DNA from: an uncultured Methanomethylovorans sp.
GTDB lineage: Archaea > Halobacteriota > Methanosarcinia > Methanosarcinales > Methanosarcinaceae
Reading direction: 5' to 3'
Assembly (NCBI RefSeq): GCF_963678545.1
Contig: NZ_OY782870.1
Coordinates: 1,116,001 to 1,180,000, forward strand
DNA length: 64,000 nt
Position numbers and translations under genes: made by a program. Within the stretch, counting starts at the first letter, position 1. Each line of letters starts with the position of its first letter. Under the pieces are notes generated by a model that made no database searches, was not told the origin of the DNA, and was given only the letters and a program-made list of their open reading frames with translations. Below are positions 44,195-56,161 of the stretch, one piece after another.

Positions 44195-44416
44195 ATGACT
44201 CATGCAGAAAAGACTGTATCTCACAGAAAAGCGTCCGTAGAGATAAGTAAAAATGGTCCTTATATAGTAAAGAATATGGATAATTTCATCAATTCACAAG
44301 GAGTTTCTTTAGCAACTCAGCCTGTAATGGCTTTGTGCAGATGCGGTGGATCCAATAACAAACCCTTCTGTGATGGCACACACAATTCTATCAATTTCGA
44401 AGATGATAAGAACTAG
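44195..44416 (+). CDS. CDGSH iron-sulfur domain protein
   Basis: A 73-residue protein with the CDGSH (mitoNEET-like) motif CRCGGSNNKPFCDGTH (about 49-64). Its three Cys and one His bind a redox-active, pH-labile [2Fe-2S] cluster. The start has a good GGAGG 7 bases upstream; the stop is TAG. The physiological role in archaea is unknown; electron transfer or cluster transfer is plausible. The 454 bases upstream (43741-44194) are AT-rich and hold no gene I can support, only a likely promoter near 44150-44180. Confidence 0.9.
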   Translation: MTHAEKTVSHRKASVEISKNGPYIVKNMDNFINSQGVSLATQPVMALCRCGGSNNKPFCDGTHNSINFEDDKN

Positions 44417-44665
44417 CACGCATATAGTCCATTTTTTAATTTTATTAGGGTAAGGTTTGATTCATAATATGGTATGTGCTCCTCTCGGAGCTTCTTTTTC
44501 CTCTAAAGTATTTTGTTGCTCTTCCACTGCTTTGAGCAATTCTATCATTATGCCCTTTCCTCTTCAGGTCTTCGTTTCCCTCTCGAAGTTCTATGTGGCA
44601 AGTCTGTTAGTTTGAACTAAGTTAGTAAAGACAACTAAAAATGAATAAATAAATAGAATAAGATA

Positions 44666-44690
44666 GTATAGTTGTTTTCAACAACCATAC
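44666..44690 (-). terminator. Terminator of the str/rpo operon
   Basis: GTAT-A-GTTGTT and AACAAC-C-ATAC pair (10 bp, one mismatch) around a 3-base loop, directly after the S10 stop codon. On the minus strand a T-rich tract follows. The rest of the gap to the CDGSH gene (44417-44665) holds no supported gene. Confidence 0.65.
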
Positions 44691-45035
<345 letters not shown>

Positions 45036-46304
45036 TTATTTCTGTTTGACACTCATGCACATGCCGGCAGCAATGGTCATTCCCATATCGCGGATGGCGA
45101 ACCTTCCAAGCTGTGGAATGGTTTTTACTGGTTCAATACACATTGGCTTTGTCGGCCTGACGGTCACAATTGCCGCATCCCCAGCCTTTATGAAGGTTGG
45201 GTTCTCTTCCTTGACTTGTCCAGACTTGGGGTCAAGCTTCTTGTCTATTGACATCAGAGTACATGCGGTTTGTGTAGTGTGGCAGTGGAATACTGGTGTG
45301 TATCCAATAGTAATTGCCGATGGGTGCTGGAGTACTACAATCTGTGCAGTGAACTCTTCAGCAACGCTTGGTGGGTTGTCAGTGTGTCCGCATACGTCTC
45401 CTCTACGTACATCAGCCTTTCCTACACCTCTTACGTTCCAGCCAATGTTGTCGCCTGGTGCAGCCTGTGGAATTTCTTCATGGTGCATTTCGATGGACTT
45501 TACTTCTCCACCTGCGCCGGTTGGCATGAATACCACTTTGTCGCCCTTTTTCATTATACCGGTTTCTACTCTGCCTACTGGGACAGTTCCAATACCGGAA
45601 ATGGTGTATGCGTCCTGGACTGGAATCCTAAGTGGGAGTTTGTCTGGCTTCTCTGGTGTCTTAAGAGCGTTAAGAGCATCAAGGATGGATGGTCCCTTGT
45701 ACCATGGTGTGTTCGCGCTTGGGGATGTCTTTATGTTGTCACCCTCAAATGCAGAGGTTGGGATGAATGGGATCTCAGATGCCTTGAAACCGACCATACC
45801 GAGTAACTGTGAGACCTGTTCCTTTACTTCTTTATATCTTTCTTCGCTGTACTTTGAAGCGTCCATCTTGTTGACGGCAATAATCAGCTGGTTGATACCA
45901 AGGGTTCTGGAAAGGAATATGTGTTCTCTTGTCTGTGCCATTACACCGTCAGGTGCAGCTACTACGAGAATTGCTGCATCTGCCTGGGATGCGCCCGTGA
46001 TCATGTTCTTAACGAAGTCACGGTGTCCAGGGCAGTCCACGACTGTAAAATAGAATTTGTCAGTGTCGAACCTTCTGTGGGCGATATCAATGGTGATACC
46101 TCTTTCTCTCTCTTCTTTAAGGGAGTCCATAACCCATGCAAAGGCGAAGGATTCTTTTCCTTTCTCTTTTGCTTCCTGCTTATACTTCTCTATCATGTGT
46201 GCAGGTACTGCTCCAGTATCGAACATCAATCTTCCGACAAGTGTAGATTTGCCGTGGTCAATATGACCGATGACTGCTAAGTTCATGTGTGGTTTGTCAG
46301 CCAT
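45036..46304 (-). CDS. tuf: Translation elongation factor 1-alpha
   Basis: A 422-residue GTPase that delivers aminoacyl-tRNA to the ribosome. G motifs: G1 GHIDHGKST (about 12-20), G2 [14 protein letters not shown]3 DCPGHRDF (about 90) and G4 NKMD (about 145). Domains II and III follow with [11 protein letters not shown] and the C-terminal [14 protein letters not shown]. Full length. It lies 115 bases downstream of EF-2, enough for a separate promoter, and 33 bases before S10. Confidence 0.97.
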   Translation of the reverse strand: MADKPHMNLAVIGHIDHGKSTLVGRLMFDTGAVPAHMIEKYKQEAKEKGKESFAFAWVMDSLKEERERGITIDIAHRRFDTDKFYFTVVDCPGHRDFVKNMITGASQADAAILVVAAPDGVMAQTREHIFLSRTLGINQLIIAVNKMDASKYSEERYKEVKEQVSQLLGMVGFKASEIPFIPTSAFEGDNIKTSPSANTPWYKGPSILDALNALKTPEKPDKLPLRIPVQDAYTISGIGTVPVGRVETGIMKKGDKVVFMPTGAGGEVKSIEMHHEEIPQAAPGDNIGWNVRGVGKADVRRGDVCGHTDNPPSVAEEFTAQIVVLQHPSAITIGYTPVFHCHTTQTACTLMSIDKKLDPKSGQVKEENPTFIKAGDAAIVTVRPTKPMCIEPVKTIPQLGRFAIRDMGMTIAAGMCMSVKQK

Positions 46305-46419
46305 TTTAATCGTCTCCTATTTGATATTGCTTAAGTATGATTTGTCCTAATAGTTTTTTCTACGTTTAAACCTTTCCAAAGCAAAGGTGAGAGGATTGAG
46401 GCATAAGCCTCTCCTCTAC

Positions 46420-48612
46420 TTACATTGAGAGGTAGTCAGATGCCTGTGGTATCTCCTTCTTCAGACCCTTTCTTTGTCTGATGGTTCCTACTACCTCACT
46501 CAACAGGTTTGTTGGTAGTGTTTCAAAGCCAGCGAACTCTGTGCTCCACATTGCACGGCCTTCGGTTGCAGATCGGATGTCCCCGGCAAAACCAAACAGT
46601 GCAGCTACAGGCGCCCTTGACTCTATTACTGTCGTGTCACCTTCAGTTTGCATATCCATAATTATACCGCGACGACCCTGTATTTCCTTTGTGGCTCCGC
46701 CCATCTGGTCCTGTGGTACCTGTATGAACACTTTCTGATATGGTTCAAGGAGTGTATCTCCAGCCATAAGCATTGCTGCCTGTATGGACTGTCTTGAAGC
46801 AGGAATTACTTGTGCAGGGCCTCTGTGTACAGCATCTTCATGCAACTTAGCATCCACTAATTTTACCTTAATTCCCATACATGGTTCTCTTGACAAAGGT
46901 CCGGCCTTCATTACTTCCTCGAATCCTTCGAGAATAAGCTCCATTGTTTCGTTAAGATACTGAATACCTTTTGTCATATCTATATAGACATTGGACTCAA
47001 ATATCTCCACTATGCCCTTCGCCTCATCCTTGCTCATTCCGGCAGCCATGAGCTTCTCACGGCGTTCCAGCTCCTGCATGGTCATGGAAACGTCGCCATT
47101 ACGGATAAGTTCCAGTACTTCAGGTTCAAGAGATTCGATTTCCACATAGAACCTGTTGTGCCTGTTGGGTGATTTTCCTTCCACAGGGCCTGCCTTACCA
47201 CGAATTGTCTCACGGTATACTACTATAGGGGGTGTGGTGGTAATCTCTACTCCCTTGTCACGCTGTATTCTGTGTGCAATGACTTCGAGGTGCAACTCTC
47301 CCATACCTGCCATCAGGTGTTCACCTGTTTCTTCATCAAGGGTTATCTTGAGTGTCGGGTCTTCTTTTGCTACCTGTCTCAGTACCTCTACGAGTTTTGG
47401 CAGGTCTTTCATGTGTTTTGCTTCCACTGCCACTGTTACTACAGGCTCACTACCATGTTTTATGCTTTCAAATGGCGTCATGTTTTCCAGAGTGGTCACT
47501 GTGGAACCGACGATTGCATCCCTAAGGCCTGTAACGGCTGCAATGTTACCTGCAGGTATCCTTTCTACTTCGAGTCTCTCAGGACCCATAAAAATACCTA
47601 CTTGCTGTATCCTGTTCTTCTTTGCAGCACCGGATACATAAACTTCCATACCGCGTGTCAGGCTTCCACTGAAAAGCCTTCCAGTGGCTACTTCTCCTGC
47701 ATGCGGGTCCATTGATATGTCTGTGACCATGAATGTAAGATCCGCAGAAGCGTCAGCGGTCACCATGGCTTTCCCTATTGGTGATTCTCTATCTCCATGC
47801 CATATGGCTGCTACTCTTCCCTTCTGTGCCTGAAGTGGATTTGGCAGGAATCTTACAACCATGTCGTTTACTACCTCATGCAAGGGACATTTCTCACCAA
47901 GAGCTTTCATGTCTTCCTGTTTACAGTAGTCGTATACCTGATTGAAACTTATTCCTGTCTTCTTCATCATTGGTACGCTGATTGCCCAGTTGTAGAGTGC
48001 AGAACCGAAAGCTACAGTACCTGCAGCAGCATCAACTTTCCAGCCTGCCTTATACCTTTCTTCGTTCATGCCTTTGATGAGTTTGTTGACGTGGTCGATA
48101 AGTTTTCCCAATCTTACCTGCATTTCCTGAGAGTCAACCTGCAGCTCATTTATGAGGCGATCTACTTTATTAATGAAGAGTACGGGCTTGACATGTTCTC
48201 TTAGGGCCTGCCTCAGCACTGTTTCTGTCTGTGGCATTGTACCCTCTACTGCATCAATAACTACTACTGCACCATCTACTGCACGCATTGCACGGGTAAC
48301 GTCCCCACCGAAGTCAACGTGGCCAGGTGTGTCTATAAGGTTAATGAGGTATTCCTGTCCATCGTACTCGTGTACCATTGAGACGTTGGATGCATCTATG
48401 GTAATTCCTCTTGCCTGTTCTTCTTCATCAGAATCCATAAAGAGCTGCCGACCTGCTAGCTCTTTGGATATCATTCCGGCGCCTGCCAGCAGGTTATCCG
48501 ATAATGTGGTTTTACCGTGATCGATATGTGCAACTATACCAATGTTGCGTATCTTTTCAGGTGTGCCCATCAATGAAGTGACGCGCTCCACCATCTTCTT
48601 TCTTCTTCCCAT
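46420..48612 (-). CDS. fusA: Translation elongation factor 2
   Basis: A 730-residue translocase GTPase of archaeal type. GTPase motifs: [15 protein letters not shown] (about 28-42), [22 protein letters not shown] and NKVDR. Domain IV has [14 protein letters not shown], where the His modified to diphthamide is conserved. The C-terminus carries [18 protein letters not shown] and WSTEFAGFE. Complete, 42 bases downstream of S7 in the str operon. Confidence 0.97.
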   Translation of the reverse strand: MGRRKKMVERVTSLMGTPEKIRNIGIVAHIDHGKTTLSDNLLAGAGMISKELAGRQLFMDSDEEEQARGITIDASNVSMVHEYDGQEYLINLIDTPGHVDFGGDVTRAMRAVDGAVVVIDAVEGTMPQTETVLRQALREHVKPVLFINKVDRLINELQVDSQEMQVRLGKLIDHVNKLIKGMNEERYKAGWKVDAAAGTVAFGSALYNWAISVPMMKKTGISFNQVYDYCKQEDMKALGEKCPLHEVVNDMVVRFLPNPLQAQKGRVAAIWHGDRESPIGKAMVTADASADLTFMVTDISMDPHAGEVATGRLFSGSLTRGMEVYVSGAAKKNRIQQVGIFMGPERLEVERIPAGNIAAVTGLRDAIVGSTVTTLENMTPFESIKHGSEPVVTVAVEAKHMKDLPKLVEVLRQVAKEDPTLKITLDEETGEHLMAGMGELHLEVIAHRIQRDKGVEITTTPPIVVYRETIRGKAGPVEGKSPNRHNRFYVEIESLEPEVLELIRNGDVSMTMQELERREKLMAAGMSKDEAKGIVEIFESNVYIDMTKGIQYLNETMELILEGFEEVMKAGPLSREPCMGIKVKLVDAKLHEDAVHRGPAQVIPASRQSIQAAMLMAGDTLLEPYQKVFIQVPQDQMGGATKEIQGRRGIIMDMQTEGDTTVIESRAPVAALFGFAGDIRSATEGRAMWSTEFAGFETLPTNLLSEVVGTIRQRKGLKKEIPQASDYLSM

Positions 48613-48654
48613 AATACTACCCTATAATCATTATTATTTTCAGTAATGAACAGC

Positions 48655-49215
48655 TTAACGTGCTGCCTTTGCAACTCTTTCTTTAGCGTCCTTCCTGTTA
48701 ATGGAGAAACACTTTGCATCACGATTTGCTGCAGCTATTAGTTCTGCTGCAAGACATTCAGCCAAGGATTTTCTTGATTTGAATGCTGCCTGGCTTGCTC
48801 CCATGGATATATATCTCAGAGCACTGTCAACACGTCTCTGTGGTGCAGTGTCCACAGCTTTAGGAACAGAGATGCCTCCGTACTTAAGCCTGACTACCTC
48901 TTCTCTGGGGCCAGCATTAGCAATAGCCTCTAAAAGTACCTGTACAGGGTTCTTCTTTGTCTTTTTATTGATTATATCAAGAGCCTCATCAACTGTGCGC
49001 ATTGCGAGCTGTTTCTTGCCTGTGTTCTTTTCACTCCTCATCATACTGTTGACAAGACGCTCAACTATTAGCATATTTGATTTGTTAAACTGCTGACGTG
49101 CGTGTCTGCCACTTGAATGTGGCAATATGACTGGGTCAAGGTTTGCATACCTTTTAAGTCCAAGGTCTACCACCTCTACCTCTGCAAGGTCCCATTTCCC
49201 ATATAATTTGTACAT
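48655..49215 (-). CDS. rps7: 30S ribosomal protein S7
   Basis: A 186-residue archaeal S7 (uS7). It nucleates assembly of the head of the 30S subunit and contacts the E site. Features: [47 protein letters not shown] and the C-terminal [20 protein letters not shown]. The start MYKLYGKW fits archaeal S7. It follows S12 by 6 bases, so the two are translationally linked, and precedes EF-2. Confidence 0.97.
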   Translation of the reverse strand: MYKLYGKWDLAEVEVVDLGLKRYANLDPVILPHSSGRHARQQFNKSNMLIVERLVNSMMRSEKNTGKKQLAMRTVDEALDIINKKTKKNPVQVLLEAIANAGPREEVVRLKYGGISVPKAVDTAPQRRVDSALRYISMGASQAAFKSRKSLAECLAAELIAAANRDAKCFSINRKDAKERVAKAAR

Positions 49216-49221
49216 TGACGA

Positions 49222-49650
49222 TTATCTCCTTGGTTTCTCTTTACGGCCAATGACCATCTGGTTCAGGGACACATTGTTGACTGCGATTACTTTAAAACGT
49301 ACTCCGGGAATATCTCCCATTGCACCACCCATGCGTCCTCCGATCCTTTCTACTGTCACTTCATCGTGTTCATCAATGAAGTTGATAGCACCATCTCCAG
49401 GGCAGAATGCAGATACCTGACGACCATTCTTGATCAACTGTATCCTTACACATTTCCTTATGGCAGAGTTTGGCTGTTTTGCTTCTACTCCAATCTTCTC
49501 AAGTACTATTCCTCTTCCCTGTGGAGCTCCTCCAAGGGGGTCGGCCTTTACGTCCAAACCAAGCGTACGCCTATTATACTGGGTGTCTTTCCACCTAGCA
49601 CTTTGGCGAATGCTCTTTAAGGTATGAGCTGCATATTTTCCATTTGGCAT
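49222..49650 (-). CDS. rps12: 30S ribosomal protein S12
   Basis: A 142-residue archaeal S12 (uS12) of the decoding centre. The conserved segment [15 protein letters not shown] is intact (about 77-91), followed by [17 protein letters not shown] and the basic tail GRKEKPRR. It is 59 bases downstream of the NusA-like gene and 6 bases before S7. Confidence 0.97.
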   Translation of the reverse strand: MPNGKYAAHTLKSIRQSARWKDTQYNRRTLGLDVKADPLGGAPQGRGIVLEKIGVEAKQPNSAIRKCVRIQLIKNGRQVSAFCPGDGAINFIDEHDEVTVERIGGRMGGAMGDIPGVRFKVIAVNNVSLNQMVIGRKEKPRR

Positions 49651-49709
49651 AATATTTTCCTCTAAGATTTTATCACAATAATGTTTGCGCTTGCCCTTAT
49701 TTCTACAAG

Positions 49710-50144
49710 TTACTGAAGTATAACATCATTTATATCATGATGCCTCTGAGCAACCATTTTCACTTTATCGATGTTTTTTCCTTCACGCCCGATAGCTAGT
49801 CCCTTTTCTTTGTTCGAGACCTCTACATAAGCCAGACGTCTATCGTTTCTTGTAGTAATATTAACCGTTTTTACAGTTACGAGGCCAAAAGCATTCTTTA
49901 TGAATATGACTGGATCATCTGAATATTCCACGAGTTCAACATGCTTATCAACAGTTTTCTTTATACGGTTTATGTGGTCACCATTTCTCCCAATGGCTGC
50001 TCCCATGTCACCTGCTTTCACCACATATATTATGCGATCTTCCTCAACAATGCAATCCTTCACTGTTGCACCTGTAATACTTTCAAATAATGCGATGTAT
50101 CTTATTCCTTCTGTTGAAAGCCTGATCTCGCCCAAGTCAAGCAA
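49710..50144 (-). CDS. nusA: NusA-like KH-domain transcription factor
   Basis: A 144-residue archaeal NusA consisting only of the two KH RNA-binding domains, without the bacterial N-terminal RNA-polymerase-binding and S1 parts. KH motifs: [15 protein letters not shown] (about 54-68) and [15 protein letters not shown] (about 115-129). It is probably involved in transcription elongation, termination or rRNA synthesis. It lies 6 bases after L30e and before S12, a fixed position in archaeal rpo operons. Confidence 0.95.
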   Translation of the reverse strand: MLDLGEIRLSTEGIRYIALFESITGATVKDCIVEEDRIIYVVKAGDMGAAIGRNGDHINRIKKTVDKHVELVEYSDDPVIFIKNAFGLVTVKTVNITTRNDRRLAYVEVSNKEKGLAIGREGKNIDKVKMVAQRHHDINDVILQ

Positions 50145-50150
50145 CTCCTT

Positions 50151-50438
50151 TTAAACTGCTGCCAGTATATCGGACTCTCCTGTTTCCAGGATTGCAAGGG
50201 CAGCGATTACAAAAGGTTTTCCACAAACGGGACCAAGTTCCATGTTAGTACCGGTATATTTGAGTACAGGTACATTTGTAGACTCAATCTGTGCTCTTAT
50301 TTCTGTCGGGCAGTTGGAAGCAAGAACTACCATTTTAGCGTTTCCACTAACAGCAGCGTCGATGGTGCTCTTAGAGCCGATCACCACCTTTCCTGTCCTG
50401 ATTGCCTTGATTAATGCTTTGTCGATATTAATATCCAT
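50151..50438 (-). CDS. rpl30e: 50S ribosomal protein L30e
   Basis: A 95-residue member of the L7Ae/L30e family of kink-turn RNA-binding proteins. Features: [19 protein letters not shown] (about 7-25), [11 protein letters not shown] and [16 protein letters not shown]. Its place between rpoA2 and nusA is the standard archaeal one. A 109-base gap separates it from rpoA2 upstream. Confidence 0.95.
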   Translation of the reverse strand: MDINIDKALIKAIRTGKVVIGSKSTIDAAVSGNAKMVVLASNCPTEIRAQIESTNVPVLKYTGTNMELGPVCGKPFVIAALAILETGESDILAAV

Positions 50439-50547
50439 ATATTACCATCTCTTATGCAATTTGAACCTAAGGTCTGTATTCTAATAAGTGAATCCTTATA
50501 TCTACTTTCTGGTTGTTCTTCTGTAATCCGTATATCATTTTGATATC

Positions 50548-51690
50548 TTACTTGGCGATAAGGTGTACATCTCCGGTTCCGAGTTTAATCGGTTGTCCGA
50601 CTATGATATTCTCAGTAACTCCATTAAGCTCATCAACATCACCGCGCATTCCAGCATCAAGCAAGTGGTTTACAGTAACCTCAAAAGCAGCACGTGCAAA
50701 TACACTGGCCTTTTCACCTGAAATTCCATGACGGCCAATTTGCTTAACTTCCCCATCACAACACATGATGTCTGAAACTAACATTATGTGCCTGATATCT
50801 ACTGTAAGACCCTGTTCTCCCAGTGTGCTGGTTGCTTCTTTGATTATAGCATTCCTTGCAGCCTCTATCCCAAATACCTCATATATCTCACCAATATTGT
50901 TGGTATAGGTACGGCTGATGTCCACTCCTTCTACTTCCAGCACTTTCTTTAATTGGGAACCTTCGGTATAGAGCATATACTCGTTTCCATCTTTGCGTAT
51001 GACAACTCTTTTGATGCCTTCTATTCCCTTCAAGGTGATGCCATTGATGTTCTTTGCCATCTGTAATAATTCCCTGTATGAAGGCTCTTTTGGTTTCACA
51101 ATGAGTTGGTTCTCAATGTTCTCTGACAGTTTCACCGGTACGCCCAATTCATCACTTAGTTTCTTGATCAGCTCATCTGCGGTTATACTTCTTTGCATCA
51201 GAGTCTTCTCATGCAGGTCAATTATTAGCTGCATGTTCAGCAGGTCAGTGGTAACATCCGCAAGCTGATCTATATGTGTAGCTTCGATCTCCCATGCGAG
51301 TTTACGAGCCTTATCCCTATCTTGGGCATATTCTTCCAGAACAGCAATGGTCATTGTAGGAGTACTTGGTTCCTTTCTTGCATCAACTATCTCTATAAGA
51401 CGTGGAAGTCCCAGTGTAACGTTGATTTCAGCCACACCGGCGTAGTGGAATGTACGCATCGTCATCTGAGTGCCTGGTTCTCCTATGGATTGGGCTGATA
51501 CCACACCCACTGCTTCGCAGGGCTCTACCTTTGCATACTCGTAGTTTTCCTTCACTTTTTCGATGATTTCTTCAAGCTCTTTCTTGTTAACTCCTGCTTT
51601 TATTACATCCTCTTTAAGTGTTTGGAGCATGCTTAACGGCAGATCAAGATTGTTAAGCATTGAATCTATAGTAGATTCGATCAGAGCCAT
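50548..51690 (-). CDS. rpoA2: DNA-directed RNA polymerase subunit A''
   Basis: A 380-residue C-terminal part of the largest RNA polymerase subunit, a separate protein in archaea. The trigger-loop region is [19 protein letters not shown] (about 71-89), followed by [14 protein letters not shown]. The jaw region and the C-terminal [35 protein letters not shown] and IIVGQPI complete it. It starts one base after the rpoA1 stop, so translation of the two halves is coupled. No intein is present. Confidence 0.97.
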   Translation of the reverse strand: MALIESTIDSMLNNLDLPLSMLQTLKEDVIKAGVNKKELEEIIEKVKENYEYAKVEPCEAVGVVSAQSIGEPGTQMTMRTFHYAGVAEINVTLGLPRLIEIVDARKEPSTPTMTIAVLEEYAQDRDKARKLAWEIEATHIDQLADVTTDLLNMQLIIDLHEKTLMQRSITADELIKKLSDELGVPVKLSENIENQLIVKPKEPSYRELLQMAKNINGITLKGIEGIKRVVIRKDGNEYMLYTEGSQLKKVLEVEGVDISRTYTNNIGEIYEVFGIEAARNAIIKEATSTLGEQGLTVDIRHIMLVSDIMCCDGEVKQIGRHGISGEKASVFARAAFEVTVNHLLDAGMRGDVDELNGVTENIIVGQPIKLGTGDVHLIAK

Positions 51691-51691
51691 T

Positions 51692-54334
51692 TTAGTTCAC
51701 CTTCCGTCCTGTCACTGCTTCTACTATCTTATGCACATTGTCAGGCTTACTGTAGTCGCTCTTTGTCGAGTCAATACCATCTTCTCCGTATTTGAACTGG
51801 ACAATGACTCCCCTTGTTTCCCTTACAGTGCCATCATATTGCACTTCAAGATCTTGCAGAGCGTTGACAAGCCTTCTTTGCAGGTATCCTGATTGTGATG
51901 TACGCACGGCAGTATCCACAAGACCTTCACGTCCTCCTATTGCGTGGAAGAAGTATTCAGTCGGGGACAATCCGCTCTTGTAGCTGGCTTTGACGAATCC
52001 ATGTGCATCAGCCCCAAGATCACCTTTGTCAAAGTGAGGCAATGTTCTGCCCGCATATCCTCTTCTTATACGCTCACCACGAACTGCCTGCTGTCCTACA
52101 CAGGCAGCCATCTGTGTAAGGTTAAGCATGGATCCTCTTGCTCCCGACTTGGCCATTATAACAGCTGAGTTTTCCAGACCAAGTTCATTACCTGCAATGT
52201 TACCAGTTTGGTCCCTTGCCTTACCAAGTGTCTGCATAATCTTCATTTCAATAGTCTCATCGAGGGTTCTTCCTGGCAAAGGTTCCAGTTCTTTTGCCTC
52301 GTAAGCTGCTATCAGGTCCTTTACCTCGTTCTCAGCTTTATCCAGAACTTCCTTTATATTCTTCTTTGCAGTTTCAGGAATATCTTCGTCGCTGATACCA
52401 AAACTCAGGCCGGTCTTCATAACGCCTCTTATGGCAAGCCTGGTAAAGTCATCCACAAATTTTGCACCGGCTGAAGTACCGTATTTCTTCACTACTTTAT
52501 CAAGTATAATTCCCTTAAATGCCCCTATTGCTTTCTCATCAATGGTTCCTTGGATCATTTCTCCATCTCTAATCACAACATAAGCATTATATTCGCAGGC
52601 TTCTTTCTTACAAGTGTCACATTTAAAGCACACTTCAGCAGGGAATTCTGCATTCAGTCCTTTTGGGAGAATCTGACTGAATATTTGCTTACCATTCCAA
52701 TATGGGTCACCATTTTCCTTATGTCCTGCAGGCTCTGGTAATTCTCTGATTTCTGCTTTTCTAAGAAGTTCCAGTGCTTCGTTCTTAGTAATACGGTTCT
52801 CATTCCTTGTAAGCAGGAACATACCCGATATATGATCGTGGATACCTCCTATAATAGGTCCACCGAAACGTGGTGAAAGGATATTTTCCTGTACCTGCAT
52901 GAGTATGCTTGCTTCAGCTCTTGATTCCTCGGTCTGCAGCACATGCATGTTCATCTCATCCCCATCAAAGTCAGCGTTATATGGGGGGCATACCGCAGGA
53001 TTAAGCCTGAATGTTTTGTTTGGAAGGACTTTGACTTGATGAGCCATGATACTCATTTTGTGAAGGGATGGCTGCCTGTTAAACAGTACAATATCCCCAT
53101 CCATGAGTTGTCTCTCAACTACCCATCCCTTTTCCAACTTCTCAGCCAGTTCTTCCTTATTGTTCTCTGTGATCTTGATACGCCTTCCATCTTGACGGAT
53201 GATGTAGTTAGCCCCCGGGTGAACCTCGCTTCCCTTTAGGATGTACATCCTAAGAAGCTCTGTATTCCTTTCAATGACTCTCTCAGGGATGGTCATCTGA
53301 ATAGCTATGGCTTCAGGTACTCCAACCTCGTTAATACTAAGGTTTGGGTCAGGGGATACTACGGTACGTGCAGAGAAGTTAACACGTTTACCTGACAAGC
53401 TTCCTCTAAAACGTCCTTCTTTTCCTTTGAGACGTTGAGTGAGGGTTTTTAATGGTCTTCCTGACCTGTGCCTTGCAGGTGGTACTCCAGATACTTCGTT
53501 ATCGAAGAAGGTCGTCACGTGGTATTGTAGCAATTCCCATAGGTCTTCTATGATCAGCTGTGGGGCTCCTGCATCCCTGTTCTCCTGGAAGCGCTGGTTT
53601 ATACGTATGATGTCCACAAGTTTGTGAGTCAGGTCATCTTCACTTCTCTGACCGGATTCAAGTGTAATAGAAGGCCTAACTGTTACCGGTGGTACGGGTA
53701 ATACAGTAAGGATCATCCACTCTGGCCTTGCGCATGATGGATCCATTCCGAGCACTTTTACATCATCGTCTGATATGTTCTCAAACCTATCCCTAATTTC
53801 AGTAGGTGTAAGTTTGTGTCCATCCTCTATGTATTCAGTTGGTTTTTCAAACTTAATTTCCAACTGCTCGGCTCCACAATACGGACAAACCTTTGTCTTT
53901 CTCGCTTCTTTAAACACTTCATTTATCGCAGGATCGGGAAGGTGTCCCATTTCGTGAAGTTTATTGATCTGGGCAAGGAAATCTTTTTTCTTCGGAGGTT
54001 CCAGCAAAAGGGCACTGCAATTGCGGCATATCGAACGCAAAGTCTTACGAATGGTCTTGTTAAAACCAACATGTACTACCGGTGCAACTAATTCAATATG
54101 TCCAAAGTGTCCAGGGCATTCTCCTGCTCTACTTCCACAAGTTTTACATTTAAGTCCGGGATCTATAACTCCAAGTCTAAGATCCATTAATCCCATGTCT
54201 ATAGGGTAACCATCATCATCGTAGGTATCTGCAGTAATGATGTTGGTGACGCTCATTTTTCTGACCTCTCTTGGAGAGATCAAGCCAAATTGTATTGCAG
54301 ATATCCTTTTAGGTATGGAAGGTATTGTATCCAT
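51692..54334 (-). CDS. rpoA1: DNA-directed RNA polymerase subunit A'
   Basis: An 880-residue N-terminal part of the largest subunit, containing the active site. The zinc site is [20 protein letters not shown] (about 59-78), a second Cys pair is CPYCGAEQ, and the catalytic Mg-binding loop is [12 protein letters not shown] (about 450-461). The bridge-helix region is near the C-terminus ([19 protein letters not shown]). It follows rpoB1 by 12 bases and precedes rpoA2 by one. No intein or intron is visible. Confidence 0.97.
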   Translation of the reverse strand: MDTIPSIPKRISAIQFGLISPREVRKMSVTNIITADTYDDDGYPIDMGLMDLRLGVIDPGLKCKTCGSRAGECPGHFGHIELVAPVVHVGFNKTIRKTLRSICRNCSALLLEPPKKKDFLAQINKLHEMGHLPDPAINEVFKEARKTKVCPYCGAEQLEIKFEKPTEYIEDGHKLTPTEIRDRFENISDDDVKVLGMDPSCARPEWMILTVLPVPPVTVRPSITLESGQRSEDDLTHKLVDIIRINQRFQENRDAGAPQLIIEDLWELLQYHVTTFFDNEVSGVPPARHRSGRPLKTLTQRLKGKEGRFRGSLSGKRVNFSARTVVSPDPNLSINEVGVPEAIAIQMTIPERVIERNTELLRMYILKGSEVHPGANYIIRQDGRRIKITENNKEELAEKLEKGWVVERQLMDGDIVLFNRQPSLHKMSIMAHQVKVLPNKTFRLNPAVCPPYNADFDGDEMNMHVLQTEESRAEASILMQVQENILSPRFGGPIIGGIHDHISGMFLLTRNENRITKNEALELLRKAEIRELPEPAGHKENGDPYWNGKQIFSQILPKGLNAEFPAEVCFKCDTCKKEACEYNAYVVIRDGEMIQGTIDEKAIGAFKGIILDKVVKKYGTSAGAKFVDDFTRLAIRGVMKTGLSFGISDEDIPETAKKNIKEVLDKAENEVKDLIAAYEAKELEPLPGRTLDETIEMKIMQTLGKARDQTGNIAGNELGLENSAVIMAKSGARGSMLNLTQMAACVGQQAVRGERIRRGYAGRTLPHFDKGDLGADAHGFVKASYKSGLSPTEYFFHAIGGREGLVDTAVRTSQSGYLQRRLVNALQDLEVQYDGTVRETRGVIVQFKYGEDGIDSTKSDYSKPDNVHKIVEAVTGRKVN

Positions 54335-54346
54335 TTTCTATCACCT

Positions 54347-56161
54347 TCACACAGCATCGTCCAATTTTAGTCTCGGTGCCACTCCAAGCGACTTGATTTC
54401 ATCAAGAAGCAGCTTGAAAGCATAGCTCATTTCCACGGGGTGAATATCAGTTTCAGCGCCACAGCTTGCGCAGTATCTAATGTTCCTTTTACGGTCAAAG
54501 GTTGCTATCATGCCGCAGTGTCCACAAACAAGCTCTACGACCTTGTCGGACTCATCAAGCAATCTTTCCTTCAGTGTCATGGCAGCTCCATGTCCAATAA
54601 GAACATCACGCTCCATTTCTCCGAACCTCAGACCTCCTTCCCTTGCCCTGCCTTCAGTTGGCTGGCGGGTAAGCACCTGTACGGGTCCACGGGACCTAGC
54701 GTGCATCTTGGAGGCGACCATGTGGTGTAGCTTCTGATAAAGAATCACGCCAACGAACACATCTGTAGGTATTCTCTTTCCTGTGACGCCATCGAAGAAT
54801 ACTTCTTTGCCTGTGTGGGCAAATCCTTGTCTTTTAAGGCCTGCGCGCAGATCCTCTTCGTTCTCTCCCGCGAAGACAGTTGCATCGATACGTCTGCCTT
54901 CCATACTGCCTACTTTACCTCCTATCATTTCAAGCACATGTCCAACTGTCATACGAGATGGGATAGCATGTGGGTTTATGACGAGGTCTGGAACCGTTCC
55001 ATTCTCCGTAAAAGGCATGTCTTGGTATGGTACTATAAGTCCAATAACTCCTTTTTGTCCATGCCTGGATGCGAACTTGTCTCCTATTTCGGGTATCCTT
55101 TGGTCCCTTATCTTTACTTTTGCAAGGCGAGTACCGTTTATTGACTCTGTGAGAATGACCGTGTCTACAATACCTTTCTCATTGGAGCGCATTGTTATTG
55201 CGCTTTCTCTGCGCTGTTCTACAGTGATGCCGAAATCAGATTGCTCTTCAAGGAAACGTGGAGGGCTGGTCTTGCCTATCAGCACATCGTTTGGACCAAC
55301 CAATGTTTCAGGGTTCACAAGTCCATCTACGTCAAGGTTGGAATATGCTTCAGGACTACGTGCTCCTCTGTATTCAGAGTCAGGTATTTCGAATTTGTCT
55401 TCCTGACCTCCCGGGTATCTTCTTTCTTCGCCTTCAAAAGTCCTAATGAAATGGCTTCTTCCAAGTCCTCTTTCAATGGAACCTTTGTTAAAGACCAGTG
55501 CATCTTCAATATTGTGACCTTCAAATGACATTACGGCTACTACAAAATTCTGTCCAGCGGGTCTGTCATCAAAAGCAATGTTCTCGCATGTCATGGTCCT
55601 TACAAGTGCTTTCTGAGGATAGTGAAGGACATGTGCACGAGTATCAGGTCTAAGCTTTGTGTTTGATGTGGATACGCCTATACACTGCTTAACCATGGCT
55701 GCTCCCATGGTATTACGGGGAGAAGCATTATGTTCGGGGTAAGGTACCATGCCAGTACAAATACCCAGAATAAGGCTTGGGTCTATTTCGAGGTGTGTAT
55801 TGTTTGAAACAATTCCAGCCTCTGTAAGGGCGATAAAAGCGTTTTCTTCTTCTTCGGCATCCAGATATTCGACAATGCCTTCCTTTACAAGATCGTCATA
55901 GGTAATCTCTTCCTTCTTCAGAGACTCCATATATTCTTCAGTTAAAAGCGATCTGCCATTCTCAACTACTATTAAAGGTCTCCTTGCCCTTCCGATATCG
56001 GAGTTAATGATGACCTCATGAATATCCTCATTGAGGGTAACATTCACTTGTCTGGATATTACGCCGCTTCTCCTTTGTTTGCGAATGCTCTCCACAAGGT
56101 CCTGTGGATTGCTGTGGGTACCGATGAGTTCCCCGTCCAAAAACACTTTTGCTTCAGTCAT
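54347..56161 (-). CDS. rpoB1: DNA-directed RNA polymerase subunit B'
   Basis: A roughly 604-residue C-terminal part of the second-largest subunit, which in methanogens is a separate polypeptide. Features: [28 protein letters not shown] (about 390), the [17 protein letters not shown] segment, a zinc site CGHCG/CASCG near residue 545 and the C-terminal [19 protein letters not shown] 56161 overlaps the rpoB2 stop (ATGACTGA) and is preferred over ATG 56185, which would extend into rpoB2 by eight more residues. The 8-base overlap implies coupled translation of the two halves. Confidence 0.96.
   Translation of the reverse strand: MTEAKVFLDGELIGTHSNPQDLVESIRKQRRSGVISRQVNVTLNEDIHEVIINSDIGRARRPLIVVENGRSLLTEEYMESLKKEEITYDDLVKEGIVEYLDAEEEENAFIALTEAGIVSNNTHLEIDPSLILGICTGMVPYPEHNASPRNTMGAAMVKQCIGVSTSNTKLRPDTRAHVLHYPQKALVRTMTCENIAFDDRPAGQNFVVAVMSFEGHNIEDALVFNKGSIERGLGRSHFIRTFEGEERRYPGGQEDKFEIPDSEYRGARSPEAYSNLDVDGLVNPETLVGPNDVLIGKTSPPRFLEEQSDFGITVEQRRESAITMRSNEKGIVDTVILTESINGTRLAKVKIRDQRIPEIGDKFASRHGQKGVIGLIVPYQDMPFTENGTVPDLVINPHAIPSRMTVGHVLEMIGGKVGSMEGRRIDATVFAGENEEDLRAGLKRQGFAHTGKEVFFDGVTGKRIPTDVFVGVILYQKLHHMVASKMHARSRGPVQVLTRQPTEGRAREGGLRFGEMERDVLIGHGAAMTLKERLLDESDKVVELVCGHCGMIATFDRKRNIRYCASCGAETDIHPVEMSYAFKLLLDEIKSLGVAPRLKLDDAV

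Noticed and set aside
44417..44640. Possible gene remnant on the minus strand (frame reading ELREGNEDLKRKGHND)
   Set aside because: Short, no start, no recognised family, and two competing frames look equally protein-like.
45046..46053. Long open frame (335 codons) on the plus strand
   Set aside because: It is antisense to EF-1alpha and follows its codon bias; no independent evidence.
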